Source of the DNA: an uncultured Rhodanobacter sp.
GTDB taxonomy: Bacteria; Pseudomonadota; Gammaproteobacteria; Xanthomonadales; Rhodanobacteraceae
Reading direction: 5' to 3'
DNA: 11,406 nt
Assembly: GCA_903827735.1 (NCBI GenBank)
Contig: CAIKJM010000656.1
Location: 1 to 11,406 of the forward strand
Positions 6,842-11,406 of the stretch are shown here, in pieces (positions within the stretch are counted from its first letter, which is position 1; every line of letters begins with the position of its first letter). A model generated the notes under the pieces. It was not told where the DNA came from. It did not search any database and worked only from the letters and a program-made list of their open reading frames with translations. The position numbers were made by a program, and so were the translations under genes.

Positions 6842-7638
6842 ATGAGCACAGCGAGGTATCCACGCCCGTGTCGGCACCCTCCGAAGAGGCTGCACTCGCG
6901 CTGGCAGTGGAGGAGGTCAGCAAATCCTACGGTGCGGTCAAGGCGCTGGACGGCGTGTCACTGCACGTGGCGCGTGGCGAGTTCGTAGCCCTGCTCGGAC
7001 CTAATGGCGCCGGGAAAAGTACGCTGTTCCAGCTGCTCACCGGATTGTTTGTGCCCGACGCCGGACGCATCGAGGTCGCCGGTTTCGACATGCGCCACCA
7101 GGCGCGCAAGGCGCTGGCATGCCTGGGCGTGGTGTTCCAGCAGCCGACGCTGGACCTGGACTTGAGTGTCGTTGCCAATCTGCGTTTCCATACGCGGTTG
7201 CATGGCATGGGGCGTGGGGCGCGCACCCGCATTGATGCCGAGCTGGAGCGCATTGGTTTGACCGAGCGGGCCAAGGATCGCGCGCGGGCGCTTTCCGGCG
7301 GCAATCGCCGACGGGTCGAACTCGCCCGCGCGCTGCTGCACGACCCGGTCGTGCTGCTGATGGACGAGCCGACGGTGGGACTCGATCCCGCCTCGCGCGA
7401 GCAGCTCGTGGCGTATGTCCACTCGCTGTGTACGCATCGCGGCGTCGGCGTGCTGTGGGCAACGCATCTGGTGGACGAGGCTGAATCCGCCGACCGGGTC
7501 ATCATTCTGCACAAGGGTCACTGGATCGCTTCGGGCACCGCGGCGGAACTGCGCGAGCGCACCGGCCAGCGTTCGCTGCGCGACGCCTTCCTCGACCTGA
7601 CCGGCGAATCGTCGGTCGCGCACGAGGAGGCGGTGTGA
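6838..7638 (+). CDS. ABC transporter ATP-binding subunit, PedB/LutE-like
   Basis: The ATG at 6838 gives 266 residues; the open frame further upstream is a shadow of the previous gene. A polar N-terminal extension of about 20 residues precedes the nucleotide-binding domain. Motifs are Walker A GPNGAGKST (54-62), Q-loop VVFQQP with Q101, signature LSGGNRRRVELARAL (152-166), Walker B VVLLMDEP (171-178) with GLDP, and H210 in WATH. The LSGGN variant and the overall type match ATPases paired with ABC-2 permeases. The pairing with the next gene and the PQQ-type genes upstream point to the ATPase of PQQ-dependent alcohol dehydrogenase clusters (TIGR03864 type; PedB of Pseudomonas). It energises the downstream permease, which overlaps it by one base. 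Proposed roles in the family are lanthanide uptake and alcohol efflux; sequence alone does not decide. Confidence 0.85.
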   Translation: MNEHSEVSTPVSAPSEEAALALAVEEVSKSYGAVKALDGVSLHVARGEFVALLGPNGAGKSTLFQLLTGLFVPDAGRIEVAGFDMRHQARKALACLGVVFQQPTLDLDLSVVANLRFHTRLHGMGRGARTRIDAELERIGLTERAKDRARALSGGNRRRVELARALLHDPVVLLMDEPTVGLDPASREQLVAYVHSLCTHRGVGVLWATHLVDEAESADRVIILHKGHWIASGTAAELRERTGQRSLRDAFLDLTGESSVAHEEAV

Positions 7639-8525
7639 TGCCAACGCAACCTGGACTGCAGCAAGAGATGCCGAGCAGCGACGTGCTCAACACGCCACCA
7701 AGGCGCTCCGGTTCGATCGTGAGCCACGCCCTGCAGGCTCTGCTGGCGCTGTCCTCGCGCGAAACGATCAAGTTCATGCATCAGCGCGGGCGGCTGCTCT
7801 CCGCGCTGGTACGGCCGAGCCTGTGGCTGCTCATTTTTGCGGCCGGTTTCCGCGACGTTTTCGGCGTCTCGGTGATTCCGCCGTACGCGACCTATATCGA
7901 ATATCAGGTTTACGTCGTGCCGGGACTGCTGGGCATCGTGCTGCTGTTCAACGGCATGCAGTCCTCGCTGGCGATGGTCTACGACCGCGAGATGGGCCTG
8001 ATGCGGCTGCTGCTGACGGCACCCTTGCCGCGCTCGGTATTGCTGACGTGCAAGCTGCTCGCGGGCACCTTTTTGTCGATACTGCAGGCGTATGCGTTTG
8101 TCGTGATCTGCGCGCTGTTCCGGCTCGACCTGCCGTGGTGGCCCGGCATGCTGCTGGCGCTGCCGGCGATGTTCCTGACCGGGCTGATGCTCGGCGCGCT
8201 GGGCTTGCTGGTTTCGGTGTATATCAAGCAGATCGAGAACTTTGCCGGGGCGATGAACTTCGTCATTTTCCCGATGTTTTTTCTCTCGCCGGCGCTGTAT
8301 CCGCTGTGGAAGTTGCAGGAATCCGGGGCCACCGTGGTCTATCAGCTGGCGCGCTTCAATCCGTTTACCTACGGCATCGATCTGATCCGCTACGCCATGT
8401 ACGGGCAGATGAACTGGTTGGCGTGTGGTGTGGTTGCCGCGTCGCTCATCGTCTTTCTGGGGCTGGCGATCTGGGGCTACGATCCGCAACGCGGCGCGGT
8501 AAGGCACAAACGCCAGGGCAGCTGA
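7638..8525 (+). CDS. ABC-2 type permease, PedC/LutF-like
   Basis: The ATG at 7638 shares a base with the previous stop (TGATG) and has GAGGAGG at 7624-7630, seven bases upstream, which favours it over the adjacent GTG at 7635. The product has 295 residues with a cytoplasmic N-terminus of about 50 residues. Hydrophobic segments lie at about 55-72, 92-113, 134-161, 169-196, 204-223 and 260-280, the usual six helices of ABC-2 permeases. The motifs YDREMGLMRLLLTAPLPRS (115-133) and NPFTYGIDLIRYAMYG (241-256) are characteristic of the DrrB/NodJ-like group and of PedC (TIGR03861 type). That subgroup is described as occurring with PQQ synthesis or PQQ-dependent alcohol dehydrogenase genes. It forms the inner-membrane channel for the ATPase just upstream. 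ABC-2 permeases are usually exporters, yet this system travels with periplasmic binding proteins. Confidence 0.87.
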   Translation: MPTQPGLQQEMPSSDVLNTPPRRSGSIVSHALQALLALSSRETIKFMHQRGRLLSALVRPSLWLLIFAAGFRDVFGVSVIPPYATYIEYQVYVVPGLLGIVLLFNGMQSSLAMVYDREMGLMRLLLTAPLPRSVLLTCKLLAGTFLSILQAYAFVVICALFRLDLPWWPGMLLALPAMFLTGLMLGALGLLVSVYIKQIENFAGAMNFVIFPMFFLSPALYPLWKLQESGATVVYQLARFNPFTYGIDLIRYAMYGQMNWLACGVVAASLIVFLGLAIWGYDPQRGAVRHKRQGS

Positions 8526-8782
8526 GCCACGTCTGCAAAGCGGTCTTCAGCCACCCATTGCGCACTTCCGTGGTGTCGGCTGTCCCGCATGCGGCACACT
8601 GATCTGTCACGAATCCGATACAGCACCCGGATCACGCCACGACACGGTCGCTGCAAGTGGCTCAATCACTGAGTGCCGACGTTTTTGGAATGTGGCATCT
8701 GATGTGCATGATACGTTCTTGACGGCCTGCCTTGGCGGCAGGTTGCTGGTTATCTGGTTATGGCTATAAGGAACGATTGATC
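8526..8782 (+). promoter_or_regulatory. Intergenic region before the formaldehyde dehydrogenase gene, with dyads and a weak promoter candidate
   Basis: This 257-base gap has no gene. It holds an 18-base dyad with one mismatched pair, TGTCCCGCATGCGGCACA (8581-8598, perfect core CCGCATGCGG). A weak stem CTCA/TGAG (8661-8673) is followed nine bases later by GTTTTT (8681-8686), a poor terminator candidate for the upstream transporter operon. A perfect hairpin CCTGCC-TTGGC-GGCAGG lies at 8726-8742. TTGACG at 8719-8724 resembles a -35 box, but no good -10 lies 16-18 bases downstream. AAGGA at about 8768-8772 serves as ribosome binding site. A promoter is expected here because a new transcription unit starts. 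Confidence 0.45.
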
Positions 8783-9895
8783 ATGAAGTCACGAGCTGCA
8801 GTTGCCTGGGAAGCGGGCAAACCTTTATCGATCGAGCAGGTCGATGTAGCGGGACCCAAGGCGGGCGAGGTGCTGGTCCGCATCGTCGCGACCGGCGTGT
8901 GCCACACCGATGCATTTACGTTGTCCGGTGCCGATCCCGAAGGCCTGTTCCCGGTCATTCTCGGACACGAGGGCGGCGGCATTGTCGAGGAGGTAGGTCC
9001 GGGCGTGACGTCGCTGAAAGTCGGCGACCACGTCATTCCGCTGTATACGCCCGAATGCGGCGAGTGCGAGTACTGCCTGTACGGCAAGACCAATCTGTGC
9101 CAGAAGATCCGCATCACCCAGGGCAAGGGCCTGATGCCGGACGGCACCAGCCGTTTCTCGATGAACGGCAAGCCGATCCTGCACTACATGGGCACCAGCA
9201 CCTTCAGCGAATACACCGTGCTGCCGGAGATCTCGCTGGCCAAGATCAATCCGGCCGCGCCGCTGGAGAAGGTGTGCCTGCTCGGCTGTGGTATTACCAC
9301 CGGCATCGGCGCGGTGCTCAACACGGCCAAGGTCGAAGCGGGCGCCACGGTAGCGGTATTCGGCATGGGCGGCATCGGTCTGTCGGTGGTGCAGGGGGCG
9401 GTGATGGCGAAAGCTTCGCGCATCGTTTGCATCGACATGAACCCGGAAAAGTTCGTCATGGCCAAGCTGCTTGGCGCGACCGACTTCATCAACCCGAAGG
9501 ATTACCCCGATACGCCGATCCAGCAGGTGATCGTGGATCTCACTAACGGCGGCGTGGATTATTCGTTCGAGTGCATCGGCAACGTGCACGTGATGCGCTC
9601 GGCGCTGGAGTGCTGCCACAAGGGCTGGGGCGAGTCGGTCATCATCGGCGTAGCCGGCGCGGGGCAGGAAATCAGCACGCGTCCGTTCCAGCTGGTGACC
9701 GGCCGCGTGTGGCGCGGCAGTGCGTTCGGCGGAGTGAAAGGCCGCAGCCAGCTGCCGGGCTACGTCGATCGCTACATGAAGGGTGAAATCAAGATCGACG
9801 AGATGATTACCGAAGTGCTGCCGCTGGAGCGCATCAACGATGCGTTCGACCTGATGCACGCCGGTAAGGTCATCCGCTCGGTGATCCACTACTGA
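8783..9895 (+). CDS. frmA: S-(hydroxymethyl)glutathione dehydrogenase / class III alcohol dehydrogenase
   Basis: This 370-residue cytoplasmic enzyme oxidises S-(hydroxymethyl)glutathione to S-formylglutathione with NAD+, the main step of glutathione-dependent formaldehyde removal. It is also called AdhC, or FlhA in Paracoccus. The ATG at 8783 follows AAGGA and gives the normal family length; the upstream in-frame extension to 8732 is ignored. Catalytic zinc ligands C40, H62 (GHEGGG) and C169 are present. The structural zinc site has all four cysteines, C92, C95, C98 and C106. The NAD-binding GMGGIG lies at 194-199, with an Asp (CIDMNP) after the second strand. R110 in QKIRITQGKG fits the class III-specific arginine that recognises the glutathione carboxylate, and the GADPEG loop is also class III-like. 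It appears intact. It stands alone between spacers but functions with gfa downstream; a formylglutathione hydrolase gene is not seen. Confidence 0.96.
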   Translation: MKSRAAVAWEAGKPLSIEQVDVAGPKAGEVLVRIVATGVCHTDAFTLSGADPEGLFPVILGHEGGGIVEEVGPGVTSLKVGDHVIPLYTPECGECEYCLYGKTNLCQKIRITQGKGLMPDGTSRFSMNGKPILHYMGTSTFSEYTVLPEISLAKINPAAPLEKVCLLGCGITTGIGAVLNTAKVEAGATVAVFGMGGIGLSVVQGAVMAKASRIVCIDMNPEKFVMAKLLGATDFINPKDYPDTPIQQVIVDLTNGGVDYSFECIGNVHVMRSALECCHKGWGESVIIGVAGAGQEISTRPFQLVTGRVWRGSAFGGVKGRSQLPGYVDRYMKGEIKIDEMITEVLPLERINDAFDLMHAGKVIRSVIHY

Positions 9896-10163
9896 GCGAT
9901 GGGCGGATTCTTATGCTCGAAGAAAAGCTCGCTGATCAACGCGGCGCATCCGCATTCACGCGGCGGCGGATCGCAAGCTCGGCGTGACGACGATGCCGTG
10001 AATACGATTCAGTCCATTCAAGCGCACGACATCGTGCAGACGCGGGAAGGCCCGCGGCGTTTTGCTTTGCATCCATCGGCGGTCATCAGCCGCTAGCCAC
10101 CCTCGTGGCCGGCGTAATTAAGGCCGGTTGAATCCAGCGATACCTCTATCAAGGAGAGACACC
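9896..10163 (+). promoter_or_regulatory. Palindrome-rich spacer between frmA and gfa
   Basis: The 268 bases have no convincing gene; a 65-codon ORF at 9899-10096 has no recognisable features. Besides the terminator candidate at 10041-10069, there are three other perfect inverted repeats. GCACGA-CA-TCGTGC lies at 10024-10037. GCCAC-CCTC-GTGGC lies at 10096-10109. CCGGC/GCCGG arms (10109-10113 and 10123-10127) flank an AT-rich centre containing TAATTA. The last sits about 37 bases before the gfa ATG and could be an operator. AAGGAGAG at 10151-10158 is the gfa ribosome binding site. No clear -35/-10 pair is seen. Confidence 0.5.
10041..10069 (+). terminator. Candidate rho-independent terminator after frmA
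   Basis: A perfect 6-bp GC stem, CGCGGG (10041-10046) and CCCGCG (10051-10056), has an AAGG loop. It is followed after GCG by TTTTGCTTT (10060-10068). The T-run is interrupted and starts three bases late, so termination may be partial. It lies 145 bases after the frmA stop and about 95 bases before gfa. Confidence 0.5.
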
Positions 10164-10739
10164 ATGGCAACTCATATTCATCCCGCGGTCGACAACGGCG
10201 TCAAGCCGGGCAAGGACAACTTTGCCGGCGGCACGCTGACCTGTCATTGCAGCGACAAGCCGGTCAAGGTCAAGGTCGGCGCACAGACCGCGCACAACCA
10301 CGTCTGCGGCTGCAGCAAATGCTGGAAGCCCAAAGGTGCGACGTTCGCGCAGATTGCCGTCGTGTCGCGTGACAAGGTCAGCGTGGAAGAGAACGGCGAC
10401 AAGCTCGCCGTGGTCGATCCGAAGGCGGCCATCCAGCGCCACGCCTGCAAGGTCTGCGGCACGCACATGATCGGCCGCATCGAGGACACCGGGCACCCGT
10501 TCCACGGCCTGGACTTCGTGCACACGGAGCTGTCGTCCGAAGAGGGCTGGTCGGCGCCGACATTTGCCGCATTTGTCTCCTCGATTATCGAGCAGGGCTA
10601 CGACCCGAGCAAGATGGATGCGGTGCGCGGCCGCCTCAACGAGCTGGGCCTGACGCCGTACGACTGCCTGTCGCCGCCATTGATGGATGCCATTGCCGCG
10701 CACGTGGCGAAAACCAAGGGCACGGCCTACGCAGGCTGA
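10164..10739 (+). CDS. gfa: S-(hydroxymethyl)glutathione synthase (glutathione-dependent formaldehyde-activating enzyme)
   Basis: The ATG at 10164 has a strong AAGGAGAG five bases upstream; an in-frame start at 10128 has none. The product has 191 residues, close to the usual length of about 190-195. Gfa promotes the condensation of formaldehyde with glutathione, the substrate-forming step for the dehydrogenase encoded upstream. The zinc-binding cysteines of the GFA fold are all present with the expected spacing: C27 and C29 (TCHC), C48, C50 and C53 (CGCSKC), and C95 and C98 (CKVCG). The C-terminal region with LGLTPYDCLSPPLMDAIA is typical of true Gfa rather than of the many short GFA-domain proteins of unknown function. 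It is cytoplasmic and intact. The regulator gene begins ten bases after its stop, so the two are probably co-transcribed. Confidence 0.95.
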   Translation: MATHIHPAVDNGVKPGKDNFAGGTLTCHCSDKPVKVKVGAQTAHNHVCGCSKCWKPKGATFAQIAVVSRDKVSVEENGDKLAVVDPKAAIQRHACKVCGTHMIGRIEDTGHPFHGLDFVHTELSSEEGWSAPTFAAFVSSIIEQGYDPSKMDAVRGRLNELGLTPYDCLSPPLMDAIAAHVAKTKGTAYAG

Positions 10740-10749
10740 GGGTCAATCC

Positions 10750-11406
10750 TTGGAAAGCACTGCCAAGCCTGCGCTGCGGGTCGTCCTTGCCGACGACCAC
10801 GCGGTGGTACGCGCAGGCTACCGGCGATTGCTGGAGCTGGAGCCGGGGCTGCAGGTCGTCGCCGAATTCGCCGATGTCGAAAGCGCCTACCTGTGGCTGT
10901 CCGAGCATCCGGCCGACGTGCTGATTCTCGATCTGTCGATGCCAGGCCAAGGGGGGCTGGCAACCCTGCAGCGTCTGCATCAGCGCGTGCCGCGGCTGCG
11001 CGTGCTGATCTTCACCATGCACGACAGCCCAGAGCTGGCCGCGCAGCTGCTCAAGGCTGGCGCCAGCGGCTACCTCACCAAGAGCAGCCCGCCCGAATCG
11101 TTGATCGATGCGGTGCATCAGGTCGCGGCCGGCGAGCAGGTGCTCTCGGCCGATATGGCCGCGATGATGAGAACGAGTGCCGATGATCTTCCCCTTCAGC
11201 AGCTGTCGCCGCGCGAGTTCGACGTTTTTCTGCTGCTGGCCCAGGGCATCGCGGTGGAGCAGATCGCCAGCCAGCGCTGCCTCAGCGTCAAGACAGCGGC
11301 CAATTACCAAACCATCGTCCGGCATAAGCTGGGCTTGAACAGCGCACTGGAAATGTATCGTTACGCGCAGACCTGCGGGCTGCTTGCCCAGGTCCCTGAG
11401 AGAACC
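10750..11406 (+). CDS. NarL/LuxR-family response regulator, FlhR-like; 3' end beyond the window
   Basis: The frame is open from a TTG at 10750 to the window edge (219 codons, no stop). The family is usually 205-225 residues, so little is missing. TTG is chosen because GAGGG (10738-10742) lies seven bases before it, it is ten bases after the gfa stop, and the receiver domain starts directly (PALRVVLADDH); no ATG or GTG lies in a suitable place. The receiver domain has D15/D16, phosphoacceptor D61 in LILDLSMPG, T89 and K111 (YLTKSS). The GerE-type helix-turn-helix covers about 150-212 (LSPREFDV, then IASQRCLSVKTAANY). In Paracoccus the FlhS/FlhR pair activates formaldehyde oxidation genes, and PedR-type regulators act in Pseudomonas alcohol oxidation. 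The position after gfa makes an FlhR-like role plausible. A histidine kinase is not in the window. Confidence 0.85.
   Translation, partial: MESTAKPALRVVLADDHAVVRAGYRRLLELEPGLQVVAEFADVESAYLWLSEHPADVLILDLSMPGQGGLATLQRLHQRVPRLRVLIFTMHDSPELAAQLLKAGASGYLTKSSPPESLIDAVHQVAAGEQVLSADMAAMMRTSADDLPLQQLSPREFDVFLLLAQGIAVEQIASQRCLSVKTAANYQTIVRHKLGLNSALEMYRYAQTCGLLAQVPERT

Noticed and set aside
8661..8686. Terminator for the transporter operon (CTCA/TGAG stem then GTTTTT)
   Set aside because: The stem has only four pairs and the T-run is displaced by about seven bases; mentioned in the spacer entry but not called separately.
8825..9889. Minus-strand open frame of 354 codons opposite frmA
   Set aside because: It is a shadow of a highly conserved enzyme gene; the translation is His/Arg/Ala-rich and unrecognisable.
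9899..10096. 65-codon ORF between frmA and gfa
   Set aside because: No ribosome binding site of note, low-complexity charged translation, and it runs through the terminator-like hairpin.
1..11406. CRISPR array, tRNA or rRNA gene, insertion sequence, integrase or phage gene
   Set aside because: No regularly spaced direct repeats, no recognisable RNA-gene sequence, no transposase-like frame and no terminal repeats were seen; the region looks like a stable metabolic locus.

Overview
The window is GC-rich and gene-dense. All convincing genes lie on the + strand. It reads as part of a C1 / PQQ-dependent alcohol oxidation locus of a Gram-negative bacterium: there are Sec-type signal peptides, a periplasmic c-type cytochrome and glutathione-linked formaldehyde oxidation. 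The overall flavour suggests a proteobacterium, possibly a Rhodanobacteraceae/Xanthomonadales gammaproteobacterium. That taxonomic guess comes from general protein resemblance and is weak. No quinoprotein dehydrogenase (xoxF/mxaF/exaA type) and no pqq gene lies inside the window, so the link to such an enzyme is inferred from the accessory genes.

Layout. (1) 1-2929 is a translationally coupled trio: the C-terminal part of an ankyrin-repeat protein, a periplasmic binding protein of the type associated with PQQ-dependent alcohol dehydrogenases, and a periplasmic seven-bladed YVTN beta-propeller. (2) 3015-3893 is a secreted c-type cytochrome with an unusual N-terminal EF-hand pair, probably the electron acceptor of a quinoprotein dehydrogenase (XoxG-like). 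(3) 4091-6773 is a complete NitT/TauT-type ABC importer (binding protein, permease, ATPase) of unknown substrate. (4) 6838-8525 is an ABC ATPase plus an ABC-2 permease of the PedB/PedC type, joined to the preceding importer by a possible 23-codon bridging ORF. (5) 8783-10739 holds S-(hydroxymethyl)glutathione dehydrogenase and S-(hydroxymethyl)glutathione synthase (Gfa), separated by a palindrome-rich spacer with a plausible terminator. (6) 10750 to the right edge is a NarL/LuxR-type response regulator that starts with TTG ten bases after gfa and runs off the window.

How it may work together. A periplasmic PQQ enzyme encoded elsewhere would oxidise methanol or another alcohol and pass electrons to the cytochrome. 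Formaldehyde reaching the cytoplasm would be captured by glutathione (Gfa) and oxidised by the dehydrogenase. The regulator would resemble FlhR, which controls formaldehyde oxidation in Paracoccus. The binding protein, propeller and PedBC-like pair correspond to systems (PedA1A2BC in Pseudomonas putida, Lut in Methylobacterium) that have been linked to lanthanide supply for lanthanide-dependent alcohol dehydrogenases. The same family was earlier proposed to export alcohols or aldehydes. The most interesting points are the EF-hand/cytochrome fusion, the second importer of unknown substrate placed inside the Ped/Lut-like set, and the ankyrin gene coupled to that set.
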